A DNA stretch of 45,009 nucleotides from Spirochaetales bacterium Spiro_10 (GTDB lineage Bacteria; Spirochaetota; Spirochaetia; Treponematales; Treponemataceae): positions 1 to 45,009 of the forward strand of contig LVBL01000072.1 of NCBI GenBank assembly GCA_001604405.1, written 5' to 3'. Position 1 is the stretch's first letter. Each line of letters opens with the position of its first letter. The notes under the pieces are model-generated. The model had not been told where the DNA came from and did not search any database. It saw only the letters and a list, made by a program, of their open reading frames with translations. The position numbers were made by a program, and so were the translations under genes. Positions 1-8,724 of this stretch are shown in pieces.

Positions 1-2114
1 GCGTTGAGCGCGAGCAGGTTGATCTGGAAGGAGATGTCGTCGATGGTCTTGACGACCTTCTTGATCTCCTCGGCGCTCGAGTTGATGCCGTTCATCGCCT
101 CGACGAGATCCTTCATCTGCGCGTTGCCCTTCTCCGCGTTTTCCTGCGCCTCGCGCGCGAGGTTGTTCATCTTCACCGCGTTCTCGGTGTTCTGCTTTGT
201 TTGGCTCGCGATCTCGGTGGTGGACGACGTGATCTCCTCGAGGGACGCCGCCTGTTCGGTCGCTCCCTGGGAGAGCGCCTGGCTTGCCTGCGAGACCTGG
301 AGCGAACCCTCGGCGACCTGGTCCACCGCGGTGTTGACCTGCACGAGGGTCTCGTTGATGGAGTCGAGCGACTGGTTCAGGGCCGACTTGAGCACGTCAA
401 AATCGCCGGCGTAGTCCCCGTCGACGCGGGCGGTAAGGTCGCCTTCGGCGAGACGCTTGAATACCGATATCGTCTCGTTTATCGGCTCGATCACGAGGTC
501 GAGCGTCTTGTTGACCCCGTCGATGATCTTCCGGTAGTCTCCCTTGTGAAGGCTCGCGTCAGCCCGCGTTTGCAGGGCTCCCGCGATCGCGGCTTCGGTG
601 AGCATGTTCGCGTCGCTCGCGAGCGATTCAATCGCCCTAACCGACGTTTCGAGGGCGCGCGAGATGCGAACGAAGAGATCGGCGGTCTCCTTCGTGTCCT
701 CGTCGCTTTGCGATACCGAGAAATCGCATTCGAGGTTTCCGACCGCGATATTCTCGAGATTTTTGTTGAGTCTTTCGATTTCCGTTCCCTGATAGTCGGA
801 TATCTTGCGCATTTTTCGTTCCGTGCGCTTGACCGTCGTCTGATCCGATATGACCTCGAACGCGCCTACAATGTCTCCCCCGGCGTTTCGGACGGGAATG
901 CCCGAGTAGGCGATGTCATAGGTATCGGATATCGGAGTCGCTCGCGTTTCAGAGCTCGCCCCGGCACCGGACTGCATGGCCCGCGAACAGGCGCAGTTCG
1001 TCGTTCTGCAATCTGTGGTCTTGAAGAAGTCGAAACACTTGCGACGCGCGTCTACAAGCTGCTGTCCCGTGGCTTCACCGAGGCCGGCACCGGCCTTGTT
1101 CATGAAGAGAATGTTGTATTCCTTGTCTATTATCATCGCGGGCGCCGGCATGTTGTCTATGAACCCGACGAGGGCATTGACGATTCGGTTAATACCGTGG
1201 ATTACGTCGGCGAAGCCTCCCTTGAAGCGCCCGGCGTCGCCGCGCACGCTGAGTCGTCCTTCTATCGAGGCGTTTGTCAGGCGGGCCGATTCGTCGATCA
1301 TACCGGAGACTGTATCGCTCAATATTTCGATCGACTGTGCGACTAGGGCGAATTCGTCCTTTGACGATACCGAAAGGCGCGCCGAAACATCGCCGTCCGA
1401 TAGCTTGCCGATGGTATCGACCGCCTTTTTAAGTGTCGAACCGATGGAAGATCCGAGGCTGATCCCCAGGAAGATGGAAAGCAGAAAGGCGATGAGCGTG
1501 GTTGAGACGAGAAAGACGGAACTCCGCTCGGATTCGGACGCGAGTCGCGCCGCCTCCTGGGAACCGTAGTAATCCTCCATGTACTTTATCAGGTTCTCTA
1601 TATTTACGATAAGCTTATCGAAACTCTTCCGGTCAGCCCCCCAAATATGTTCGTTGACGAGCGCGTACTGGGCCGCGCGCGTTTCCGGATCGGCAATGTC
1701 AGGAATGCTTTTTGCGAGTTCAACCGTCCTGTTGGTGTACGCGGCAGCGAGGGAAAGCTCGTTTTTCACGTTCTCCCAGAGTTTTTCCTCGTCGGAGGTC
1801 TTTTTGCTCGAGGAGTATCGTTCATAGAGGGGTCGGTAAACCGTTCGCGCCGCCTCGACATTGGCGATCTGTTCTGCGATGAAACCCTTGTATCGCAACG
1901 CGTCCGGATTTGCGAGATTTCTGGTGACTACCTTGATCGCGAGAAATTCCTTCGTGATGTCGTTGAGGGCGATGATTTTCGGAATCGTTTCTCCGGTTAA
2001 GCCGTTAATCGACGTTCCCATCCTGCCGATCGCGATTATGCCGAATACGCCGACCGCCCCGCACAGCGCCGCGACGACCAAAAAAACGGAAAGTAGCTTT
2101 GTCCGTATTTTCAT
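1..2114 (-). CDS. Methyl-accepting chemotaxis protein (C-terminus cut by window edge)
   Basis: Membrane chemoreceptor that would control the CheA encoded just upstream. The reading frame is open from ATG at 2114 (Shine-Dalgarno AGGAGG 5 nt upstream) to base 1, giving 704 residues without a stop. It has an N-terminal membrane segment (about 7-28), a periplasmic helical ligand-binding region to about 195, a second membrane segment (about 198-222), and HAMP-like segments on both sides of a cytoplasmic PAS domain (about 315-425). The signalling domain begins near 590, and the frame ends in the conserved NLLALNA just before the hairpin tip. The PAS domain carries four clustered cysteines (C360, C369, C374, C376), which suggests metal or redox sensing. 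It is the last visible gene of the signalling operon, 38 nt after cheA. The family call is certain; the ligand is unknown. Confidence 0.95.
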   Translation of the reverse strand, partial: MKIRTKLLSVFLVVAALCGAVGVFGIIAIGRMGTSINGLTGETIPKIIALNDITKEFLAIKVVTRNLANPDALRYKGFIAEQIANVEAARTVYRPLYERYSSSKKTSDEEKLWENVKNELSLAAAYTNRTVELAKSIPDIADPETRAAQYALVNEHIWGADRKSFDKLIVNIENLIKYMEDYYGSQEAARLASESERSSVFLVSTTLIAFLLSIFLGISLGSSIGSTLKKAVDTIGKLSDGDVSARLSVSSKDEFALVAQSIEILSDTVSGMIDESARLTNASIEGRLSVRGDAGRFKGGFADVIHGINRIVNALVGFIDNMPAPAMIIDKEYNILFMNKAGAGLGEATGQQLVDARRKCFDFFKTTDCRTTNCACSRAMQSGAGASSETRATPISDTYDIAYSGIPVRNAGGDIVGAFEVISDQTTVKRTERKMRKISDYQGTEIERLNKNLENIAVGNLECDFSVSQSDEDTKETADLFVRISRALETSVRAIESLASDANMLTEAAIAGALQTRADASLHKGDYRKIIDGVNKTLDLVIEPINETISVFKRLAEGDLTARVDGDYAGDFDVLKSALNQSLDSINETLVQVNTAVDQVAEGSLQVSQASQALSQGATEQAASLEEITSSTTEIASQTKQNTENAVKMNNLAREAQENAEKGNAQMKDLVEAMNGINSSAEEIKKVVKTIDDISFQINLLALN

Positions 2115-2152
2115 ACTTCCTCCTAAATGATTCCTTTTCGTTAACACCCCGC

Positions 2153-4381
2153 TTACTCGAGGCTCAGGGAGAGAAGTCGCCCCGTGTCGACTATGAAGCT
2201 GACGTTCCCGTCGCCGAGTATGCTGCATCCGGAGATTCCCTCAACCTTGCCGAGGTACTCCGAGAGCGACTTGATGACGATTTGCTGGTTTCCGATTACC
2301 TCGTCTATGAGCAGGCACGCCTTCAGACCGTTTTTCTGGACTACGATGATGATGCCCTCGGTCGGATCCTGCGTGTCCGACCGGACGTTGAACGCCTTAT
2401 GGAGCCTGATGAGCGGAATGAACTCGGACCTGACGTTTATCGTCTCCTGGTCGACGTCCGTTCTCGTGATCTGCTCCGGAGCGACTTTAACGAATTCTAT
2501 TATGTCGCTCAGGGGTATGGAGTACCTGCTCGCTCCGACGCGTACGGTTATTCCGTCGATGATCGCCATCGTAAGCGGGATGGCGAGCGTGAACTCGGTA
2601 CCCTCTCCGGGCGTCGTGCGCACGCTTACCCTCCCGCGGATGCGCTCGATGTTCCGTTTGACGACGTCGAGGCCCACGCCCCGCCCCGAAACCTCGGAAA
2701 CGGTCTCTGACGTGGAGAAGCCGGGCTCGAAGAGAAACGCCCAGACCTCGTCGTCGGGGAGCGCCGAGACGTCCCCGGATACGAGGCCCTTTTCGGAAGC
2801 CTTCGACAGAATCCGGGCGCGGTCGAGCCCTTCGCCGTCGTCGCTCACGGATATCCATATCTCCGATCCCTCGTACTTGGCGTTGAGGCGTATCGTTCCG
2901 CATTCGCTCTTGCCGGCGGCGAGACGCCTCTCTTTTTTCTCGATCCCGTGATCGACGGCGTTTCTGAGTATGTGCACGAGCGGGTCCGCGACCTGCTCTA
3001 TGACGTTCTTGTCCATCTCCGTGTCCTGGCCGGAGACGGCAAGCTGTATCGGCCGGTCGAATTTGCGGGAGAGGTCTCGCACGAGCCTCGTCATCTTCTG
3101 GAAAAGTCCGTCGAGCGGGATCATTCGGACCATCATGGTCGTTTCCTGAATTTCCCTGCTGATCTTGCTGAGGCTCGCGAAGGACTTGTTGAAACGGTCA
3201 AGGCTGAGTCCCTCGAGGTCCGGGCTGTTGATGAGCATGGACTCGGCGGTGATCAGCTCGCCGACGAGCTCGAAAAGCTTGTCGAGTTTTGCCGTATCCA
3301 CGCGGATCTCCCGGCGGACGATCTCGTGCTGGATATCCTGTTCGGCGGGCGGAGCCTGTTCCTTCTGGATGCGGAGGGCCGACGAAACGTGCTCGCGGTC
3401 GACGATGCCCTTCTGCACGAGGATCTCGCCGAGGGGCCGCTCCTGCTCGGCAAGCGCCTCGGACACGGCGCTGGATTCAACGACGCCCATGTCGACGAGG
3501 ATTTCCCCGAGCGGCTTGTAGTCGGTTGCGATATCCGCCTGTCCCGCCGGTTCCGCTTCCGTGCCGTTTCGCGACACGGGTTCGGAGCTTGCCGAATCGG
3601 AGTTTGCTGGTTCGGCGCTCGCGGGCACGATCGTCACGGTCGATATTATCGAGCGAATCCGGTCGATGTTGGCGAGTATCGACGAGGTCAAGGCCTCCGC
3701 GGGGACACCGGATGCGCCGCGCGCCTTTTCGAGGAGGGTTTCGAATTCCTGACAGGCCCTTTCGAGCGCGGCATGGCCGAAGAAACCCGCGTTTCCCTTG
3801 ATCGTGTGTACCGCGCGAAAGATGTCGTTGATGTCCTCGCGCGATTCCTTTTGCGGAGAGAGTCCGAGCGCTTTCCGTTCCGCCCCGTCCGCGAGATCCG
3901 CGCATTCCCCGAGGAACCGCTGGATCATTTTAGTCTCGACGAGCGCGTTTTCCCTGATCTCGTTTTTTTCGTCCGGCGGTTTTGCCCTGAGTTTGTTTAC
4001 CGCCTCGGCGATTTTTTTCGCCTGCGACGAGGCGATGTCCCTTCCGGACTCGTCGGAGAGTTCCTTCTCGACGGTCGCGATGAGCCCGCGCAGGATGTCT
4101 ATGGTTTCGTAGACGACGTCGAGAGACTCGGTCGTCACGGGGACCTTCTCCTTGAGGAACACGTCGAGCAGCGTCTCCGCCTCGTGGGTCAGGCTCTTGA
4201 CGTGATCGAGCCCCAGGTATCCGGCGGATCCCTTGACTGAGTGGAAGAGCCTGAAGACGGAGTTGAGCACGCCGGTTTCGTTGCCATGCTCCAGCTTCGC
4301 GAGCTGGCTCTCCGAGTCGTCAAGCCGCTCGTATCCCTCCGAGACGAATGAATCAAGTATTTCCCTCGTTTCCTCATCCAT
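2153..4381 (-). CDS. cheA: Chemotaxis histidine kinase CheA with two Hpt domains
   Basis: Autophosphorylating kinase of the chemotaxis array; phosphate goes to CheY-type receivers. Order in 742 residues: Hpt1 (phospho-His H47 in FHSVKG), Hpt2 (H192 in VHTIKG), a linker with two copies of an LGEILV..G.V motif (about 288-340) resembling the MshEN/T2SSE-N fold, a dimerisation domain (about 355-440), HATPase (N box ILRNAVDHG 471-479, DDGEG 514-518, GRGVGLD 566-572) and a C-terminal CheW-like domain (about 605-742). No CheY-binding P2 domain is recognisable; the second Hpt and the LGEILV repeats occupy that region. No good Shine-Dalgarno precedes the ATG. A TAGACT element lies 11 nt upstream, so cheA may have its own short-leader promoter inside the operon. 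Confidence 0.97.
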   Translation of the reverse strand: MDEETREILDSFVSEGYERLDDSESQLAKLEHGNETGVLNSVFRLFHSVKGSAGYLGLDHVKSLTHEAETLLDVFLKEKVPVTTESLDVVYETIDILRGLIATVEKELSDESGRDIASSQAKKIAEAVNKLRAKPPDEKNEIRENALVETKMIQRFLGECADLADGAERKALGLSPQKESREDINDIFRAVHTIKGNAGFFGHAALERACQEFETLLEKARGASGVPAEALTSSILANIDRIRSIISTVTIVPASAEPANSDSASSEPVSRNGTEAEPAGQADIATDYKPLGEILVDMGVVESSAVSEALAEQERPLGEILVQKGIVDREHVSSALRIQKEQAPPAEQDIQHEIVRREIRVDTAKLDKLFELVGELITAESMLINSPDLEGLSLDRFNKSFASLSKISREIQETTMMVRMIPLDGLFQKMTRLVRDLSRKFDRPIQLAVSGQDTEMDKNVIEQVADPLVHILRNAVDHGIEKKERRLAAGKSECGTIRLNAKYEGSEIWISVSDDGEGLDRARILSKASEKGLVSGDVSALPDDEVWAFLFEPGFSTSETVSEVSGRGVGLDVVKRNIERIRGRVSVRTTPGEGTEFTLAIPLTMAIIDGITVRVGASRYSIPLSDIIEFVKVAPEQITRTDVDQETINVRSEFIPLIRLHKAFNVRSDTQDPTEGIIIVVQKNGLKACLLIDEVIGNQQIVIKSLSEYLGKVEGISGCSILGDGNVSFIVDTGRLLSLSLE

Positions 4382-4392
4382 GTGTAAACTTA

Positions 4393-4420
4393 AGTCTATT
4401 CACCGTTATCCGTTGTGCAA
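4393..4420 (-). promoter_or_regulatory. Possible internal promoter for cheA
   Basis: On the minus strand TTGCAC and TAGACT are separated by 16 nt, and TAGACT lies 11 nt before the cheA ATG. The element overlaps the 3' end of the upstream kinase gene. Predicted transcripts would carry about 5 nt of leader, matching the lack of a Shine-Dalgarno. Pattern match only. Confidence 0.35.
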
Positions 4421-5485
4421 GGGAGACGGGGGAAAATCGCAATCATTCGTCGGTATCGTGACCGTGAACGCGTTGCGCGGGCTTCTTTCATGACGAATGG
4501 ATCCGCCGATCTGTGATACGATGCCCTTGACGAGCGACAGGCCGAAGCTGGACGGCGTCTCGATGTCGAACGTTTCCGGAAAGCCGACTCCGTCGTCTGT
4601 CACTGTGACGATAATCGTTTCATTGTCATTGTGGGAAGCGGCGAGACGTATGCTGCCGGAATCCTTTCCCTCAAAGGCGTGGAGAAAGGCGTTGAAGATA
4701 AGTTCGTTGACGATGAAGCCGATGTTCGCGGCGAGGTCCGCCGCGACGGCGAGATCCTGCACGTCGACCTCGACGGCGATTGAGCACGGATCGCCGAAGA
4801 TGCACCTCGCCGACGCGACGACCGAGTCGAGGTACCCGCGCAGGTGAACGAACTCGAAGCCGTCCGACTGATAGAGCCGTTCGTACAGGGTGTCGACACT
4901 CGAGAGTCTCGAGGCCGCCTCCCTCAACGCGGACTGCACCTCGGGCATGCCCGAGGTATCGGCCTGGAACCTCAGCATGGCGCTGATGGCGCTTATACCG
5001 TTCTTTATACGGTGATGCACCTCGCGCATGATAAGCTCCTTCTCGGCGAGCAGTCTCATGACCCTGCGATCGTTCTCCTCCAGTGTCTCGAGACGCGTCG
5101 ACAGTTCCTTTTGCAGCTCGATAATCCGCTTGCCCGCGTTGATGCGCGCGTAGAGTTCGCCCGGGTCGTACGGTTTGGAGATGTAGTCGTTTGCCCCCGC
5201 GTCGAGACCGTCTATGACATCGGTCTTTTTCCCTTTTATGGTAAGCATGATTATGTACAGGGGCCGCTTGCGCCGGACCGTTCCCAGCTCACGGCAGATC
5301 TCCGCACCGTCCTTTCCGGGCATCAGCCAGTCGAGGATGACCATGTCGGGGTGGTCTTCGGCCGAGAGTATGTCGTACGCGGCGATTCCGTTGTCCACGA
5401 CCGTGACCTCGTGGCCCGTTTTTTTCAAGAGCGCCGTCAGGATGGTCCTCGACGCGACGTCGTCGTCTGCTACCAGGATGTTCAT
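4406..5485 (-). CDS. Receiver-HisKA_2 histidine kinase (response regulator fused to kinase)
   Basis: Two-component protein of 359 residues: a CheY-like receiver (1-120; phosphoacceptor D52 in VILDWLMPG, K104 in SKP), a coiled linker (about 121-150), a HisKA_2 dimerisation domain with phospho-His in HHRIKN (H158), and a HATPase domain with N box NELIFNAFLHAF and GFGLSLVKG-type ATP lid. A phosphorylated receiver would gate the kinase. The true start is the ATG at 5485, which overlaps the stop of the upstream hybrid kinase as ATGA, so the two are translationally coupled; longer frames through 5485-6388 are antisense-free shadows in the wrong phase. No output DNA-binding domain is seen, so its target is probably another receiver in this operon, for example the stand-alone one at 8204-8599. 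Confident in family; partner inferred. Confidence 0.92.
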   Translation of the reverse strand: MNILVADDDVASRTILTALLKKTGHEVTVVDNGIAAYDILSAEDHPDMVILDWLMPGKDGAEICRELGTVRRKRPLYIIMLTIKGKKTDVIDGLDAGANDYISKPYDPGELYARINAGKRIIELQKELSTRLETLEENDRRVMRLLAEKELIMREVHHRIKNGISAISAMLRFQADTSGMPEVQSALREAASRLSSVDTLYERLYQSDGFEFVHLRGYLDSVVASARCIFGDPCSIAVEVDVQDLAVAADLAANIGFIVNELIFNAFLHAFEGKDSGSIRLAASHNDNETIIVTVTDDGVGFPETFDIETPSSFGLSLVKGIVSQIGGSIRHERSPRNAFTVTIPTNDCDFPPSPLHNG

Positions 5486-8184
5486 GGTGTTTTCTCCGCT
5501 TGTACGAGATGGAGCGCTCGACTCGCGCTCGTGAACGACATTTTGAGGAAACCGATCGTGCGGGTAAGAGAGGCCTTGTCGCGCGACGCGGCGGAGTTTT
5601 CGACGGATGTCGCGGATCTCGCGACCGTTTGGCACCCGAGGTTCACCGAGGCGCCCCTGATCAGGTGGGCGTAATGGGCGACCGATTGCCAGTCGCCCCG
5701 CTCGGCGCATTCGTCGAGTTTCCGGATCTTGTCGGGTATGTCCGAAAGAAACGCGCCTATGATGTCGCGCGCGAGCTTTTCGTCGCCGAGAACGCGCTCG
5801 AAAAAGGCGTCCCTGTCGAATACCGATGAGGCAAGCGCCTCCTCGCGACTCGCGGTTTGAACCCAGCGCGACACGGTCTCGGCCAACTGGGCGGGATCGA
5901 TCGGTTTCGTGAGGTAGTCGTCCATGCCGGACTCCGCGCACCGTTCCTCGTCGCCCGCCATGGCGTAGGACGTCATGGCGATGATCGGCACGCGCGATCC
6001 GCGTTCGCGTTCCAGCTCGCGGATGCCCCTGGTCGCGTCGAAGCCGTTCATCTCTGGCATCTCGCAGTCCATGAGTATCGCGTCGTACGGGGTCTGGGAG
6101 AAGGCCGAAACGGCTTCCCTGCCGTTCGCGACGGCGTCGACCCTGCAATCGAGTTTCTCCAGGATCTTCGTCGTTATGATCCTGTTCGTCTGGCTGTCCT
6201 CCGCGATGAGGATGCGCGGGCGCGAGCGTCCGATCGCAGGCGGGGTTATATGTTTTCGCGCCGTCTTGAGCGGTTTCCCCCTGTCGGGGAGGATCTCGAG
6301 CCGGGCGGTAAACCAGAAACTGGATCCGCGAATCCCGTCGCTTTCGACGCCTGTCTTTCCGCCCATGAGTTCCGCTAGCTGCCGGCAAATGGAAAGGCCG
6401 AGGCCGCTTCCGCCGAATCTCCTCGTCGGTCCGCTGTCAATCTGTGTAAAGGGCGTAAAGAGCATCCGCTGTTTGTCCCGGGGAATCCCGATGCCGGTGT
6501 CCGTCACGGTGAATTTGACGAGCGCGCTGTTCTCGTCGCGCTCGACCGTCTCGACGCGGACGGTTACGCCGCCTTCCGAGGTGAACTTGACCGCGTTGCC
6601 GACCAGGTTCATGATCACCTGTCTGAGCCGTCCCGCGTCCCCGCGAAAGTCCGTCGGGACGTTCCCGTCGACGGTCGTCTCCAGCTCGAGTCCCTTTTCG
6701 CGGGCCTCGACGGAAAGCAGGGCGACCGCGTCGTCAAGCACCTCCCGAAGCGCGAAGTCGAGATGCTCGAGCTCGAGCTTGCGGGCCTCGCCCTTGGCGA
6801 AATCGAGGATCTGGTTCACGAAGTCGAGCAGTATCCGGCCGTTGTCCCGCAGGAGCTCCAGGTATTGCCGCTGTTCGTCCGTCAGTTTGGTGTCCAGGAG
6901 GAGCCCTGTCATGCCGATGACGCCGTTGAGGGGCGTCCTGATCTCGTGACTGACCGTCGCGAGGAACGCGGACTTCGCGGCGTTCGCCGACTCCGCCTCC
7001 AGCATGAGCTCGTTTGCCTTGATGCCCGCACGCTCCAGGACCAGGTTGGTGCGCACGAGCTCAGCCTCCGTGTCTTTCTGCTTGGTGATGTCCCAGTTGG
7101 TTCCGATCAGGCGGGTCGGGTTGCCGTACTCGTCGTTGTGGAGCGTTGCCATGGCGCGGATGATGCGCACGCCGCCGTCGGGCCATACGATCCGGAACGT
7201 CGAGTCGAAGTCGTGTTCCCCGCGTATCGCCCTCGCTATCTCGTCGTTCTGCCAGGAACGGTCGTCGGGATGCACGCGGGCATCCCACGCAAGCTCGCCC
7301 GAGGGAAACTCCTCGCGGGTCGCGGCGTACAGGCGGTACATCTGGTCGTCCCACTCCTCCTTTCCCGAGAGGATGTCGAGCTCCCATATGCCGACCCCTC
7401 CCGCGCGCGTCGCGAGCCTGAGCCGGTTCGTGGCCTTTCGGAGGCGCTCCTCGTCCTTCTTCCGGTCCGAGATGTCGATGAAGCACTCGACGAGCTTGTC
7501 GCGGTTTTCGCTCCGCACGGCGAATACGGTCTTGAGTACCGGCACGTGCGTTCCGTCGGACCGCAGGACGACGTGCTCGCGTATCATGGATCCCTGGGCT
7601 AGGTCGCACGCCGGGCAGAAACCCTCCGGTTCGGGGCACAGGACGCGGTGGCATGTTTTTCCGACAAGGTCGCATTCCTGCGTCGCGAGTATGGCGGCGG
7701 CGCTCGGGTTGACCTCCTCGATCGTGCGCGAGTCCTTGTCGAGTATGATCATCCCGATCGGGATGTTGTCCATGACCGCCTGCGCCACGGTATTCCATTC
7801 CTGCATGAGTGAGAGCGCGCTCCGGTGATCGGTGATGTCGATGACCACGCCCGTGTAGCGGCCGGAGCCGTTCTCCCGTCCTTCCGTCCCGACGCGCATG
7901 CCCCCGATCTGCAGGAAACGCTTGCCGCGTTCGGGATGGGCGTATTCCACGACCGTTCCCCGGTGGCTTTCCCTTCCCCCGTCCTGGAAGAGGGCCCGAA
8001 GGACCCGCTCGTCCTCCCCGGAGATCCTTCCGAAAAAGGTCGAGAGGCGGTTGTCCCGGCCGATTCCGGTGATCCCGTGCCAGGCATCGTTCGCGAAAAA
8101 GGTCTCCGCCGTCACGTCAAGGTAGAACAGGCCGAGCTCGAGAATATTTGCGTTGTCCGCGTCGGTCTTTTCGTCTGTGGGCAT
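5482..8184 (-). CDS. Hybrid sensor histidine kinase, PAS3-HisKA-HATPase-REC-Hpt
   Basis: Cytoplasmic 900-residue sensor kinase with no membrane segment. Order: PAS1 (about 10-120), PAS2 (about 130-240), PAS3 with PAC (about 255-370), HisKA with H413 in VSHEIRTPLNG, HATPase (N box near 527, TDTGIGIP, GGSGLGLSIC), receiver (about 655-775, D706 in LMDCEMP, TKP lysine 760) and a C-terminal Hpt (H840 in HLIRGAS). This is a complete His-Asp-His relay in one chain. PAS2 holds a cysteine cluster (C171, C178, C183, C190, C193), suggesting redox or metal sensing, and the chemoreceptor in the same operon has a similar cluster. Start ATG at 8184, 19 nt after the preceding receiver gene; the Shine-Dalgarno is weak. 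The gene ends in an ATGA overlap with the next kinase. Confidence 0.95.
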   Translation of the reverse strand: MPTDEKTDADNANILELGLFYLDVTAETFFANDAWHGITGIGRDNRLSTFFGRISGEDERVLRALFQDGGRESHRGTVVEYAHPERGKRFLQIGGMRVGTEGRENGSGRYTGVVIDITDHRSALSLMQEWNTVAQAVMDNIPIGMIILDKDSRTIEEVNPSAAAILATQECDLVGKTCHRVLCPEPEGFCPACDLAQGSMIREHVVLRSDGTHVPVLKTVFAVRSENRDKLVECFIDISDRKKDEERLRKATNRLRLATRAGGVGIWELDILSGKEEWDDQMYRLYAATREEFPSGELAWDARVHPDDRSWQNDEIARAIRGEHDFDSTFRIVWPDGGVRIIRAMATLHNDEYGNPTRLIGTNWDITKQKDTEAELVRTNLVLERAGIKANELMLEAESANAAKSAFLATVSHEIRTPLNGVIGMTGLLLDTKLTDEQRQYLELLRDNGRILLDFVNQILDFAKGEARKLELEHLDFALREVLDDAVALLSVEAREKGLELETTVDGNVPTDFRGDAGRLRQVIMNLVGNAVKFTSEGGVTVRVETVERDENSALVKFTVTDTGIGIPRDKQRMLFTPFTQIDSGPTRRFGGSGLGLSICRQLAELMGGKTGVESDGIRGSSFWFTARLEILPDRGKPLKTARKHITPPAIGRSRPRILIAEDSQTNRIITTKILEKLDCRVDAVANGREAVSAFSQTPYDAILMDCEMPEMNGFDATRGIRELERERGSRVPIIAMTSYAMAGDEERCAESGMDDYLTKPIDPAQLAETVSRWVQTASREEALASSVFDRDAFFERVLGDEKLARDIIGAFLSDIPDKIRKLDECAERGDWQSVAHYAHLIRGASVNLGCQTVARSATSVENSAASRDKASLTRTIGFLKMSFTSASRALHLVQAEKTP

Positions 8185-8203
8185 CCGCGGTTTCCGTCGT
8201 ATA

Positions 8204-8599
8204 TCAGTCTATGAGCTGCATGGATTTCAGATGCTCAATGAGCTTTCTCGTGTCTATCGGCTTTACGAGATAGGCGTCGCATTGGTCCCGAAACGCCGTC
8301 ATGATGTTTTTCTTGTCGTCGAGGGCCGTCGTCATGATGACGCGAACCCCGTCGGTCATGAGTATCCCCTTGTCTTCCTCGAGTTTGCGAATCCTCCGGA
8401 GGGTTTCCTGTCCGTCCATCTCCGGCATCATGATGTCGAGGCACACGAGGTCGTAGGGACTCTCCCCGCCGAGCGCCAACTCGAACGCGGAGACCGCCTC
8501 CCGGCCGTTGACCGCGATGTGGCACTCCCCGTAGGGTTGGAGAATGCCCTGCAGAAGCAGCCTGCTCGAAAAGTCGTCCTCGACAATCAGTGTTTTCAT
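8204..8599 (-). CDS. Single-domain CheY-like response regulator
   Basis: A 131-residue protein consisting only of a receiver domain: acidic pocket EDD (7-9), phosphoacceptor D55 in CLDIMMPEMDG, conserved TT near 90 and lysine in VKPID. With no output domain it should act by protein contact, either at the flagellar motor like CheY or as a phosphate shuttle to the Hpt domains next door. It is the first gene of the minus-strand signalling operon; ATG at 8599 has GGAGG 10 nt upstream. CheX, which dephosphorylates CheY-P, is encoded 2.2 kb away on the other strand. Whether this is the motor-binding CheY or a relay receiver cannot be told from sequence alone, so no symbol is given. Confidence 0.92.
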   Translation of the reverse strand: MKTLIVEDDFSSRLLLQGILQPYGECHIAVNGREAVSAFELALGGESPYDLVCLDIMMPEMDGQETLRRIRKLEEDKGILMTDGVRVIMTTALDDKKNIMTAFRDQCDAYLVKPIDTRKLIEHLKSMQLID

Positions 8600-8620
8600 G
8601 TAAGGTGTTCCTCCGTCCGC

Positions 8621-8655
8621 GATTAACTATAATCAATCCGGGTGAAAAGCGCGAA
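8621..8655 (-). promoter_or_regulatory. Possible promoter of the signalling operon with an overlapping palindrome
   Basis: Minus-strand TATAGT (8626-8631) with a weak -35 TTCGCG 18 nt upstream precedes the receiver gene and its GGAGG. The -10 sits inside the short inverted repeat GATTA-N4-TAATC (8621-8634), which could be an operator. The -35 is poor, so confidence is low. Confidence 0.35.
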
Positions 8656-8724
8656 TTTTCGTCCGCATTTCCTTTTCGCCGTGCCGCACATGGGTTACAA
8701 TTGTCCTGACGGAGGAATGGTCGC

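Noticed and set aside
4406-6388. A longer 660-codon version of the receiver kinase
   Set aside because: The upstream part lies out of phase inside the hybrid kinase. The ATG at 5485 sits in an ATGA overlap and starts directly with the receiver strand.
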